The translations under genes were made by a program, and so were the position numbers. 64,000 nucleotides of DNA from Eurosta solidaginis (taxonomy: Eukaryota > Arthropoda > Insecta > Diptera > Tephritidae). Every line of letters starts with the position of its first letter. Within the stretch, counting starts at the first letter, position 1. Shown in pieces: positions 13,896 through 26,600 of this stretch. Where the stretch lies: NCBI RefSeq assembly GCF_040869045.1, contig NC_090322.1, positions 180,543,477 to 180,607,476 on the forward strand, read 5' to 3'. The notes under the pieces are model-generated. The model worked only from the letters and a program-made list of their open reading frames with translations, ran no database searches and was not told the DNA's origin.

Positions 13896-16800
13896 CTAGC
13901 CTTTACCCGCGGCCCCGTCCGCAAGGAGAAAATGAAATATGTGGGCTATTCACGTTAGCCTGCTTATAAAGTTATCTGTTTAAAATTTTTTTTCTGTCTA
14001 ATGCATTTTATTTTTGTAATTGAGTAAAAAAAAGAACTTTATGAGCTGATAACCTGATAGGATCCCAAAATGATAACGAAATTATCCAGAAAAAGCCACG
14101 AAATGACCCCAACGCTATCGCGGACGGATCCCGAAAACCATCCAGAAACGCCCCGGAAGTGTTTCCAAAAGTTCCCGAAGTAGTCCCAAAAAAACCCGAA
14201 ATGACAACGACACGATTCTAGACTTATCCAGATAACCACAGAGAAATGATGCCTGAAGGGTACCAAATTGATCCCGAAATAGTCCCGAAAAAGTTCCGAA
14301 ATTACCCTGACGGGCTCCCGGACGGATCTCAGAAACCATCCAGAAAATATCCAGGAAGGGTCCCTAAATTATCCCGACTAACTCCAGAAACAGTTCCGAA
14401 ATGGCTCCGAGGGGATCCACGATGGATCGCGAAAACCATACAGAAATGATTCCGGAAGGATTCCAAAATGATCCCGAAATAGTCCGGAATTGACCCAGAT
14501 GGGATCCCGCACAGATCCAGAAATGATCCCGGAAGGGTGCAAAAACTATCCCGGAAAAGTAACAAAAAATCCCGAAATGGCTCCTACGGCATCCCGGACG
14601 GATCCAGAAATGATCTCGGAAGGGTCCCCAAATGATCCCAAAATGGTCCCGAAATGACCCTGATGGATCCGGCAAACCATCAAGAAATTATGCCGAAAGG
14701 GTCCCAAAATGATCCCGAAATAATACAGAAAAAGTCACGAAACGACCCCTAGAGGATCCCCAAATGATCCCGTATTAGCCCCGAAAAGGTCCCGAAATAA
14801 CCCGACGGGATCCCGAACAAATCCCGAAAACCATCCAGAAATGATACCGGAAGGAATCCCAAATGATTCCGTAAAAGTCCCGCATTGATTCCGACGGGAT
14901 CCCGAACGGGAGGGTACCAAAATTATCCCGAAATAGTCTGGGAAAAGTCCAGAAATTACCCTGACGGATACCGGACGAATCCTGAAAACCAATCTTAAAT
15001 GATGCCGAAAAAGTCCCGAAATGACCCTGAAGGGACCCGGAAAGGATCCCGAAAACTAACCAGAAATGATGCCGGAAAGGTCCTCAAATGATCTCCCAAT
15101 AGTTCCGAAAAGACCCTGACGGGATCCCGAACGGATCCCGACAACTATCCAGAAATGATACCGAAAGGGCCCGCAAATGATCCCGTATTAGTCGAGAAAA
15201 AGTCCCGAAATGACCCCGACGGGATGCCGGACGAATCCCAAAAACCATCCAGAAATGATGCCGGTAGGTATCCCAAATGATCCCGAAATAATCCCGAAAT
15301 GACCTCGTCGGCATCCCGGACGGATACCGAAAATTATCCAGAAATGATGCCGGAAAGATCCACAAATGATCCCCTAATAGTCCCGAAATTACCCTGATGG
15401 GATCCCGGACGGATCCCGAAAACCATCCAGAAATGATGCTGGAAGAGCCCCCAAATGATCCCGAAAAAGTTCCCAAATGACCCCGACGATATCCCGGACG
15501 GATCCCGAAAACCATCCAGAAATGATGCCGGAAGAGCCCCCAAATGATCCCGAAAAAGTCCCCAAATGACCCCGACGAGATCCCACACGGATCCCGAAAA
15601 CCATCCAGAAATGATGCCGGAAGAGCCCCAAATGATCCCGAAAAAGTCCCCAAATGACCCCGACATACTCCAGAAAAGGTTCCGAAATGGCTCCGAGGGA
15701 ATCAACGGCGGATCGCGAAAACCATACAGAAATGATTCCGGAAGGATCCCAAAATGATCCCGAAATAGTCCGGAAATGACCCAGATGGGATCCCGCACAG
15801 ATCCAGAAATGATCCCGGAAGGGTCCAAAAACTATCCCGGAAAAGTAACAAAAAATCCCGAAATGGCTCCTACGGCATCCCGGACGGATCCAGAAATGAT
15901 CTCGGAAGGGTCCCCAAATGATCCCAAAATGGTCCCGAAATGACCCTGATGGATCCGGCAAACCATCAAGAAATTATGCCGGAAGGGTCCCCAAATGATC
16001 CCGAAATAAAACAGAAAAAGTCACGAAACGACCCCTAGAGGATCCCCAAATGATCCCGTATTAGCCCCAAAAAAGTCTCAAAATGACCCTAACGGGATCC
16101 CGAAAGGATTCCGAAAACAATACAGAAATGATGGCGGAAAGGTCCTCAAATGATCCCCTAATAGTCCCGAAATGACCGTGACGGGATCCCGACAACTATC
16201 CAGAAATGATGCCGAAAGGGTCCGCAAATGATCCCGTATTAGTCGAAAAAAGTCCCGAAAGGACCACGACGGGATCCCGGACGAATCCCAAAAACCATCC
16301 AGAAATGATGCCGGTAGGTATCCCAAATGATCCCGAAATAGTCCCGAAATGACCTCGTCGGCATCCCGGACGGATCCCGAAAACCATCCAGAAATGATGC
16401 CGAAAGGGTTCCCAAATGATCCCGTATTAGTCACGAAAAAGTCCCGAAATGACCCCGACGGGATCCCGGACAGATCCCGAAAACCATCCAGAAATGATGC
16501 CGAAAGGGTTCCCAAATGATCCCGTATTAGTCGCGAAAAAGTCCCGAAATGACCCCGACGGGATCCCGGACGGATCCCGAAAACCATCCAGAAATGATGC
16601 CGGATGAGCCCCAAAATGATCCCGAAAAAGTCCCCAAGTGACCCCGACGAGATCCCGGACGGATCCCGAAAACCATCCAGAAATGATGCCGGAAGAGCCC
16701 CCAAATGATCCCGAAAAAGTCCCCAAATGACCCGACGATATCCCGGACGGATCCCGAAAACCATCCAGAAATGATGCCGGAAGAGCCCTCAAATGATCCC

Positions 16801-17932
16801 GAAAAAGTCCCCATATGACCCCGACGAGATCCCGCACGGATCCCGAAAACCATCCAGAAATGATGCCGGAAGGGTCCCCAAATGATCGCGAAATAGTCCC
16901 GAAATGATTCCGGAATAGTCCCGAAAATGTTCCAAAATAACCCCGACGGGATCCCGGACGGATCCCGTAAACTATACAGAAATGATACCGGAAGGGTCCC
17001 CAAAATGATCCCGAAATAGTCCCGAAAAAGTCCCGAAATTACCCCGGCGTAATCCCGGACCGATCCCGAAAACCATCCAGAAATGATCCCGGAAGGGTCT
17101 CGATATGACCCTTACGGGATTACAAATAAGGTGAAGCTAATTATAAAACCATGTTAATAAGGCAGCAGGCGCATTGGAGCGAATAAAAAGTTAGATAGAA
17201 ACATACAGGTAAAGCTAATAAAAGCGTGCTAATAAAAACAATTGATGGAGGGCGGATGGCGGGAGTAGAGGAGAGGACCACTGATCGTTCCTCCAAAATT
17301 GTCTAGATCTCGTTCTGTATGTACCAGATACCAAAAACTATTGATTTAGGAGAAAATTTAGATTGAGTTATAACAATTTATGGATTTTACACCAGAGGGG
17401 GAGATAAAGGGGGGCGGGCGGAGGGTGTCACTGCTTACTTTGTAAGCCCTCGACTTATTTGACCCCTTGAGTCTGTGATATTGGTGAAGGCCAGTATACG
17501 TAAAGTTATAATGTTTAAAAATTATGAAAAATAATTTCTCGAAGGGTCGTGGGACCCCACCCCTCTTTCCATGTTCGAAAAAAATTTCGCTAGTAGACTA
17601 CTGTCTGTGTCCCAAATTTCATCAAAATCCGTGTAGCCATTCTGGCGTGATTCAGTCGCAAAGACGAAAATATATAATAATTAAATTATAACTGTTCCTA
17701 GGGGGCGGGGACCACGCCCCTTTTGAAAAATATATAGCTAGTAGATCCTTCTAGACTATTGGCTATATGTGTGCAAAATTTCATCCAAATCGGTCCAGCC
17801 GTTCTTGCGTTATTGAGTCACAAAGACAAACGTCTGGACAAACATCCAAACATCCAAACATCCAAACATCCAAACATCCAAACATCCAAACATCTTAACA
17901 TCCAAACTTTGCCATTTATAATATATATTAGA
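13896..17932 (-). mobile_element. Helitron-like copy M1, innermost minus-strand copy
   Basis: Complete copy of 4037 bp. CTAG is at 13896-13899 and the 5' end lies near 17932, where the reverse complement of TCTAATATATATTATAAA runs into ATTAGAT simple repeats. It is about 1.4 kb shorter than the facing copy P1, so the two central copies are not mirror images. Its minisatellite lacks the block that contains the LGDHLRTFPASLL-type units in other copies. Confidence 0.7.
14055..17121 (-). repeat. 89-bp minisatellite array of copy M1
   Basis: About 3.1 kb of 89-bp units, the second shortest array after P7. A deletion joins unit types near 14900-14930, where the usual order is skipped. Confidence 0.95.
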
Positions 17933-18138
17933 TTAGATATTAGATTAGATTAGATAGATTATAATATATATTAGATATTAGATTTATCCCATACAACCAA
18001 TCGTTCAGATAGAAAGATTTTTGGCCATTTCTCCCTTAGTTTCCAATATAAAAACGTGAAACTTGGTGATATATCTAATCTAATATCTAATCTAATATCT
18101 AATATCTAATATCTAATCTAATATCTAATCTAATCTAA
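17933..18138. repeat. Head-to-head junction between the two oppositely oriented arrays
   Basis: Centre of the inverted arrangement. ATTAGAT-type repeats (about 17925-17982) face their reverse complement, ATCTAAT-type repeats (about 18073-18143), around 17983-18072. That 90-bp core matches 54097-54186 at all but one position (CCAATCG here, CCGATCG there) in the same orientation. The 54 kb site is the 152-bp tandem repeat at the other end of the array. The flanking simple repeats look like multiplied copies of the TCTAA start of the element. Confidence 0.85.
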
Positions 18139-18163
18139 TCTAATATATATTATAAATGGGAAA

Positions 18164-18272
18164 GTTTGGATGTTAAGATGTTTGGATGTTTGGATGTTTA
18201 GATGTTTGGATGTTTGGATGTTTGGATGTTTGGATGTTTGGATGTTTGGATGTTTGGATGTTTGGATGTTTG
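18164..18272 (+). repeat. Octamer VNTR (GGATGTTT)n at the element 5' end
   Basis: About 13-14 copies in P1, the longest run in the window. The same run is present in every copy at the same place with very different length, for example about 7 copies at 23657-23710 (P2) and under 4 at 49651-49680 (P7). Occasional GATGTTTA and GATGTTAA variants recur at matching positions. Confidence 0.95.
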
Positions 18273-18283
18273 TCCAGACGTTT

Positions 18284-18525
18284 GTCTTTGTGACTCAATA
18301 ACGCAAGAACGGCTGGACCGATTTGGATGAAATTTTGCACACATATAGCCAATAGTCTAGAAGGATCTACTAGCTATATATTTTTAAAAAGGGGCGTGGT
18401 CCCCGCCCCCTAGGGTCAGTTATAATTTAATTATTATATTTTTTCGTTTTTGCGACTGAATCACGCCAAAATGGCTACACGGATTTTGATGAAATTTGGG
18501 ACACAGACAGTAGTCTACTAGCGAA
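18284..18525 (+). repeat. Diverged direct repeat in the Helitron-like leader
   Basis: Copy 1 (18284-18373) and copy 2 (18446-18525) align along their length: GTCTTTGTGACTCAATAACG against GTTTTTGCGACTGAATCACG, then GATTTGGATGAAATTTTG against GATTTTGATGAAATTTGG, then AGTCTAGAAGGATCTACTAG against TAGTCTACTAG. They are 162 bp apart. Between them lies a GGGGCG/CGCCCC hairpin (18391-18409). The arrangement is repeated in all eleven copies. Confidence 0.85.
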
Positions 18526-18990
18526 ATTTTTTTCGAACATGGAAAGAGGGGTGGGGGTCCCACGACCCTTCGAGAAATTATTTTTCATAATTTTTACACA
18601 TTATAACTTTACGTATACTGGCCTTCACCAATATCACAGACTCAAGGGGTCAAATAAGTCGAGGGCTTACAAAGTAAGCAGTGACACCCTCCGCCCGCCC
18701 CCCTTTATATCCCCCTCTGGTGTAAAATCCATAAATTGTTATAACTCAATCTAAATTTTCTCCTAAATCAATAGTTTTTGGTATCTGGTACATACAGAAC
18801 GAGATCTAGACAATTTTGGAGGAACGATCAGTGGTCCTCTCCTCTACTCCCGCCATCCGCCCTCCATCAATTGTTTTTATTAGCACGCTTTTATTAGCTT
18901 TACCTGTATGTTTCTATCTAACTTTTTATTCGCTCCAATGCGCCTGCTGCCTTATTAACATGGTTTTATAATTAGCTTCACCTTATTTGT

Positions 18991-21900
18991 AATCCCGTAA
19001 GGGTCATATCGAGACCCTTCCGGGATCATTTCTGGATGGTTTTCGGGATCGGTCCGGGATTACGCCGGAGTAATTTCGGGACTTTTTCGGGACTATTTCG
19101 GGATCATTTTGGGACCCTTCCGGGATCATTTCTGTATAGTTTACGGGATCCGTCCGGGATCACGTCGGGGTTATTTTGGAACATTTTCGGGACTATTCCG
19201 GAATCATTTCGGAACTATTTCGCGATCATTTGGGGACCCTTCCGGCATCATTTCTGGATGGTTTTCGGGATCCGTGCGGGATCTCGTCGGGGTCATATGG
19301 GGACTTTTTCGGGATCATTTGGGGGCTCTTCCGGCATCATTTCTGGATGGTTTTCGGGATCCGTCCGGGACCTCGTCGTGGTCATTTGGGGACTTTTTCG
19401 GGATCATTTTGGGGCTCATCCGGCATCATTTATGGATGGTTTTCGGGATCCGTCCGGGATCCCGTCGGGGTCATTTCGGGACTTTTTCGCGACTAATACG
19501 GGATCATTTGGGAACCCTTTCGGCATCATTTCTGGATGGTTTTCGGGATCCGTCCGGGATCCCGTCGGGGTCATTTCGGGACTTTTTCGCGACTAATACG
19601 GGATCATTTGGGAACCCTTTCGGCATCATTTCTGGATGGTTTTCGGGATCCGTCCGGGATCCCATTAGGGTAATTTCGGGACTATTAGGGGATCATTTGG
19701 GAACCTTTCCGGCATCATTTCTGGATAATTTTCGGGATCCGTCCGGGATGCCGACGAGGTCATTTCGGGACTATTTCGGGATCATTTGGGATACCTACCG
19801 GCATCATTTCTGGATGGTTTTTGGGATTCGTCCGGGATCCCGTCGTGGTCCTTTCGGGACTTTTTTTCGACTAATACGGGATCATTTGCGGACCCTTTCG
19901 GCATCATTTCTGGATAGTTGTCGGGATCCCGTCACGGTCATTTCGGGACTATTAGGGGATCATTTGAGGACCTTTCCGGCATCATTTCTGTATTGTTTTC
20001 GGAATCCTTTCGGGATCCCGTCAGGGCCATTTTGGAACTTTTTTGGGGCTAATTTTTCTGTTTTATTTCGGGATCATTTGGGGACCCTTCCGGCATAATT
20101 TCTTGATGGTTTGCCGGGTCCATCAGGGTCATTTCGGGACCATTTTGGGATCATTTGGGGACCCTTCCGAGATCATTTCTGGATCCGTCCGGGATGCCGT
20201 AGGAGCCATTTCGGGATTTTTTGTTACTTTTCCGGGATAGTTTTCGGACCCTTCCGGGATCATTTCTGGATCTGTGCGGGATCCCATCTGGGTCATTTCC
20301 GGACTATTTCGGGATCATTTTGGGATCCTTCCGGAATCATTTCTGTATGGTTTTCGCGATCCGTCGTTGATTCCCTCGGAGCCATTTCGGAACCTTTTCT
20401 GGAGTATGTCGGGGTCATTTGGGGACTTTTTCGGGATCATTTGGGGCTCTTCCGGCATCATTTCTGGATGGTTTTCGGGATCCGTGCGGGATCTCGTCGG
20501 GGTCATTTGGGGACTTTTTTGGGATCATTTGGGGGCTCTTCCGGCATCATTTCTGGATGGTTTTCGGGATCCGTCCGGGATATCGTCGGGGTCATTTAGG
20601 GACTTTTTCGGGATCATTTGGGGGCTCTTCCGGCATTATTTCTGGATGGTTATCGGGATCCGTCCGGGATCCCATCAGGGTAATTTCGGGACTATTAGGG
20701 GATCATTTTTGGACCTTTCCGGCATCATTTCTGGATAAGTTTCGGTATCCGTCCGGGATGCCGACGAGGTCATTTCGGGATTATTTCGGGATCATTTGGG
20801 ATACCTACCGGCATCATTTCTGGATGGTTTTTGGGGTTCGTCCGGGATCCCGTCGGGGTCATTTCGGGACTTTTTCTCGACTAATACGGGATCATTTGCG
20901 GACCCTTTCGGCATAATTTCTGGATAGTTGTCGGGATCCGTTCGGGATCCCGTCACGGTCATTTCGGAACTATTAGGGGATCATTTGAGGACCTTTCCGG
21001 CATCATTTCTGGATAGTTTTTGGAATCCTTTCGGGATCCCGTCAGGGTCATTTCGGGGCTTTTTCGGGATCATTTAAGGATGGCTTTCAGGATTCGTCCG
21101 GGAACCCGTCAGGGTAATTTCTGAACTTTTCCGAGACTATTTCGGGATCATTTTGGGACCTTCTCAAGATCATTTATGGATGGATTTCGGGATTTGTCCG
21201 GGATGCCCTCAGGGTCATTTTGGGACTATTAGGTGAGCATTTGAGGACCGTTCCGGCATCACTTCTGAATGGTTTTCGGTATCCGTTCAGATTCCCGTCG
21301 GAATAATTGCGGGACTTTTTCGGGATCATTGGGGTCCCTTCCAAAATCATTTCTGGATGGTTTTTGGGATTCGTCCGGCATCCCGTCGGGGTCATTTCGG
21401 GACTTTTTCTCGACTAATACGGGATCATTTGCGGACCCTTTCGGTATCATTTCTGGATAGTTGTCGGGATCCGTTCGGGATCCCGTCAGGGTCTTTTCGG
21501 AACTATTGGGAGATCATTTGAGGACCTTTCCGGCATCATTTCTGGTTAGTTTTCGGGATCCTTTCCGGGTCCCATCAGGGTCATTTCGGGACTTTTTCGG
21601 CATCATTTAAGATTGGTTTTCAGGATTCGTCCGGTATCCGTCAGGGTAATTTCTGGACTTTTCCCAGACTATTTCGGGATAATTTTGGGACCCTCCCAAG
21701 ATCATTTCTGGATGGATTTCGGGATCTGTCCGGGATGCCGTCAGGGTCATTTTGGGACTATTAGGTGATCATTTGAGGACATCTTCGGCACCACTTCTGG
21801 ATGGTTTTCGGTATCTGCTCAGGATCCCGTCGGAATTATTGCGGGACTTTTTCGGGATCATTTGGTGTCCCTTCCGGCATCATTTCTGGCTGGTTTTTGG

Positions 21901-23476
21901 GATTCGTCCGGCATCCCGTCGGGTTCATTTCGGGACTTTTTCTCGACTAATACGGGATCATTTGCGGCCCTTTCGGCATCATTTCTAGATAGTTGTTGGG
22001 ATCCGTTCGGGATCCCGTCAGGGTCTTTTCGGAACTATTAGGTGATCATTTGAGGACATTTCCGGCATCATTTCTGGATAGTTTTCGGGATCCTTTCGGG
22101 GTCCAGTCAGGGTCATTTCGGGACTTTTTCGGGATCATTTAGAGATGGCTTTCAGGATTCGTCCGGGAACCCGTCAGGGTATTTTCTGAACTTTTCCGAG
22201 ACTATTTCGGGATAATTTTTGGACCTTCCCAAGATCATTTCTGGATGGATTTTGGGATCAGTCCGGGATGCCGTCAGGGTCATTTTGGTATTAGGTGATC
22301 ATTTGAGGACCTTTCCGGCATCACTTCTGGATGGTTATCGGTATCCGATCAGGATCCCCTCGGAATCATTGCGGGACTTTTTCGGGATCATTTGGGGTCC
22401 CTCCCAAGATCATTTCTGGATGGATTTCGGGATCTGTCCGGGATCCCGTCAGGGTCATTTAGGGGTGCGTTCGAGATCCCGTCAGGGTCATTTAGGGAAT
22501 ATATCGGGATCATTTCTGGATGGTTTATGGGATCCGTCCATGACCCATTAAGGGTCATTTCGGGACTATTAGGTGATCATTTGAGGACCTTTCCGGCATC
22601 ACTTCTGGATGATTTTCGGTATCCGTTCGGGATCCCGTCGGAATCAATGCGGGACTTTTACGGAATCATTTGGGATTCCTTCCGGCATCATTTCTGGATG
22701 GTTTTCGGGATTTGTCCGGGATCCCGTCGGGGTTATTTCGGGACCTTTTCGGGGATAATACGCGATCATTTGGGGATCCTCTAGGGGTCGTTTCGTGACT
22801 TTTTCTGTATTATTTCGGGATCATTTTGGGACCCTTTCGGCATAATTTCTTGATGGTTTGCCGGATCCATCAGGGTCATTTCGGGACCATTTTGGGATCA
22901 TTTGGGGACCCTTCCGAGATCATTTCTGGATCCGTCCGGGATGCCGTAGGAGCCATTTCGGGATTTTTTGTTACTTTTCCGGGATAGTTTTGCACCCTTC
23001 CGGGATCATTTCTGGATCTGTGCGGGATCCCATCTGGGTCAATTCCGGACTATTTCGGGATCATTTTGGAATCCTTCCGGAATCATTTCTGTATGGTTTT
23101 CGCGATCCATCGTGGATCCCCTCGGAGCCATTTCGGAACTTTTTCTGGAGTTAGTCGGGATAATTTAGGGACCCTTCCTGGATATTTTCTGGATGGTTTC
23201 TGAGATCCGTCCGGGAGCCCGTCAGGGTAATTTCGGAACTTTTTCGGGACTATTTCGGGATCAATTTGGTACCCTTCAGACATCATTTCTGTGTGGTTAT
23301 CTGGATAAGTCTAGAATCGTGTCGTTGTCATTTCGGGTTTTTTTGGGACTACTTCGGGAACTTTTGGAAACACTTCCGGGGCGTTTCCGGGTGGTTTTCG
23401 GGATCCGTCCGCGATAGCGTCGGGGTCATTTCGCGGCTTTTTCTGGATAATTTCGTTATCATTTTGGGATCCTATC
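18991..23476 (+). repeat. 89-bp minisatellite array of copy P1
   Basis: About 4.5 kb of 89-bp units between AATCCCGTAAGGGTCATATC and GGGATCCTATCAG. Each unit carries three or four GATC sites. None of the three plus-strand frames of the main unit type contains a stop codon. Confidence 0.95.
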
Positions 23477-23636
23477 AGATTATCAGCTCATAAAGTTCGT
23501 TTTTTTACTCAATTACAAAAATAAAATGCATTAGACAGAAAAAAAATTTTAAACAGATAACTTTATAAGCAGGCTAACGTGAATAGCCCACATATTTCAT
23601 TTTCTCCTTGCGGACGGGGCCGCGGGTAAAGGCTAG

Positions 23637-26600
23637 TATATATTATAAATGGGAAAGTTTGGATGTTAAGATGTTTGGATGTTTGGATGTTTGGATGTTT
23701 GGATGTTTGTCCAGACGTTTGTCTTTGTGACTCAATAACGCAAGAACGGCTGGACCGATTTGGATGAAATTTTGCACACATATAGCCAATAGTCTAGAAG
23801 GATCTACTAGCTATATATTTTTCAAAAGGGGTGTGGTCCCCGCCCCCCAGGAACAGTTATAATTTAATTATTATATTTTTTCGTCTTTGCGACTGAATCA
23901 CGCCAGAATGGCTACACGGATTTTGATGAAATTTGGGACACAGACAATAGTCTACTAGCGAAATTTTTTTCGAACATGGAAAGAGGGGTGGGGGTCCCAC
24001 GACCACTTCTAGAAATTATTTTTCATAATTTTTACACATTATAACTTTACGTATACTGGCCTTCACCAATATCACAGACTCAAGGTGTCAAATAAGTCGA
24101 GGGCTTACAAAGTAAGCAGTGGCACCCTCCGCCCGCCCCCCTTTATCTCCCCCTCTGGTGTAAAATCCATAAATTGTTATAACTCAATCTAAATTTTCTC
24201 CTAAATCAATAGTTTTTGGTATCTGGTACATACAGAACGAGATCTAGACAATTTTGGAGGAACGATCAGTGGTCCTCTCCTCTACTTCCGCCATCCGCCC
24301 TCCATCAATTGTTTTTATTAGCACGCTTTTATTAGCTTTACCTGTATGTTTCTATCTAACTTTTTATTTGCTCCAATGCGCCTGCTGCCTTATTAACATG
24401 GTTTTATAATTAGCTTCACCTTATTTTTAATCCCGTAAGGGTCATATCGAGACCCTTCCGGGATCATTTCTGGATGGTTTTCGGGATCGGTCCGGGATTA
24501 CGCCGGGGTAATTTCGGGACTTTTTCGGGACTATTTCGGGATCATTTTGGGACCCTTCCGGGATCATTTCTGTATAGTTTACGGGATCCGTCCGTGATCC
24601 CGTCGGGGTTATTTTGGAACATTTTCGGGACTATTCCGGAATCATTTCGGGACCCTTCCGGCATCATTTCTGGATGGTTTTCGGGATCCGTGCGGGATCT
24701 CGTCGGGGTCATATGGGGACTTTTTCGGGATCATTTAGGGGCTCTTCCGGCATCATTTCTGGATGGTTTTCGGGATCCGTCCGGGATATCGTCGGGGTCA
24801 TTTGGGGAATTTTTCGGGATCATTTGGGGGCTCTTCCGGCATCATTTCTGGATGGTTTTCGGGATCCGTCCGGGATCTCGTCGGGGTCATTTGGGGACTT
24901 TTTCGGGATAATTTTGGGGCTCATCCGGCATCATTTCTGGATGGTTTTCGGGATCCGTCCGGGATCCCGTCGGGGTAATTTCGGGACTTTTTCGCGACTA
25001 ATACGGGATCATTTGGGAACCCTTTCGGCATCATTTCTGGATGGTTTTCGGGATCCGTCCGGGATCCCGTCGGGGTCATTTTGGGACTTTTTCGCGACTA
25101 ATACGGGATCATTTGTGAAGCCTTTCGGCATCATTTCTGGATGGTTTTCGGGATCCGTCCGGGATCCCATTAGGGTAATTTCGGGACTATTAGGGGATCA
25201 TTTGGGAACCTTTCCGACATCATTTCTGGATAATTTTCGGGATCCGTCCGGGATGCCGACGAGGTCATTCCGGGACTATTTCGGGATCATTTGGGATACC
25301 TACCGGCGTCATTTCTGGATGGTTTTTGGGATTCGTCCGGGATCCCGTCGTGGTCCTTTCGGGACTTTTTTTTCGACTAATACGGGATCATTTGCGGACC
25401 CTTTCGGCATCATTTCTGGATAGTTGTCGGGATCCCGTCACGGCCATTTCGGGACTATTAGGGGATCATTTGAGGACCTTTCCGGCATCATTTCTGTATT
25501 GTTTTCGGAATCCTTTCGGGATCCCGTCAGGGTCATTTTGGGACTTTTTCGGGGCTAATACGGGATCATTTGGGGATCCTCTAGGGGCCGTTTCGTGACT
25601 TTTTCTGTTTTATTTCGGGATCATTTGGGGACCCTTCCGGCATAATTTCTTGATGGTTTGCCGGATCCATCAGGGTCATTTCGGGACCACTTTACGATCA
25701 TTTGGGGACCCTTCCGAGATCATTTCTGGATCCGTCCGGGATGCCGTAGGAGCCATTTCGGGATTTTTTGTTACTTTTCCGAGATCATTTCTGGATCTGT
25801 GCGGGATCCCATCTGGGTCATTTCCGGACTATTTCGGGATCATTTTGGGATCCTTCCGGAATCATTTCTGTATGGTTTTCGCGATCCGTCGTTGATTCCC
25901 TCGGAGCCATTTCGGAACCTTTTCTGGAGTATGTCGGGGTCATTTGGCGACTTTTTCCGGATCATTTGGGGCTCTTCCGGCATCATTTCTGGATGGTTTT
26001 CGAGATCCGTGCGGGATCTCGTCGGGGTCATTTGGGGACTTTTTCGGGATCATTTGGGGGCTCTTCCGGCATCATTTCTGGATGGTTTTCGGGATCCGTC
26101 CGGGATATCGTCGGGGTCATTTGGGGACTTTTTCGGGATCATTTGGGGGCTCTTCCGGCATCATTTCTGGATGGTTTTCGGGATCCGTCCGGGATCCCAT
26201 CAGGGTAATTTCGGGACTATTAGGGGATCATTTGTGGACCTTTCCGGCATCATTTCTGGATAATTTTCGGTATCCGTCGGGATTATTTCGGGATCATTTG
26301 GGATACCTACCGGCATCATTTCTGGATGGTTTTTGGGATTCGTCCGGGATCCCGTCGGGGTCATTTCTGGACTTTTTCTCGACTAATACGGGATCATTTG
26401 CGGACCCTTCCGGCATAATTTCTGGATAGTTGTCGGGATCCGTTCGGGATCCCGTCACGGTCATTTCGGAACTATTAGGGGATCATTTGAGGACCTTTCC
26501 GGCATCATTTCTGGATTGTTTTTGGAATCCTTTCGGGATCCCGTCAGGGTCATTTCCGGGCTTTTTCGGTATCATTTAAGGATGGCTTTCAGGATTCGTC

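Larger units (their letters stand above)
18139..23636 (+). mobile_element. Helitron-like copy P1 (reference copy)
   Basis: Best complete copy for describing the family (5498 bp). It starts with TCTAATATATATTATAAA, has no terminal inverted repeat, and ends with a GCGG-ACGGGG-CCGC hairpin, nine bases, then CTAG and T. These ends fit Helitrons, which begin TC, end CTRR after a hairpin and insert next to T. The leader contains the motif GGACCGATTTGGATGAAAT, which from memory is common near the 5' end of insect Helitron-like elements. No Rep/helicase coding sequence is present, so the copy is non-autonomous. An alternative is a composite satellite that merely captured Helitron ends. Confidence 0.72.

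Noticed and set aside
17759..17953. Frames rich in NIQTSKHP repeats at the octamer VNTR
   Set aside because: Direct translation of the CATCCAAA octamer. Length follows the VNTR and the frame has no domain.
18539..18754. 71-codon open frame starting MERGVGVPRPFEK, present in several leaders (also 8539-8754, 13341-13556, 34489-34704)
   Set aside because: Conservation equals that of the surrounding leader. It is frameshifted in M4, P3 and P6 by one-base changes in C or G runs, so it is not maintained as a protein.
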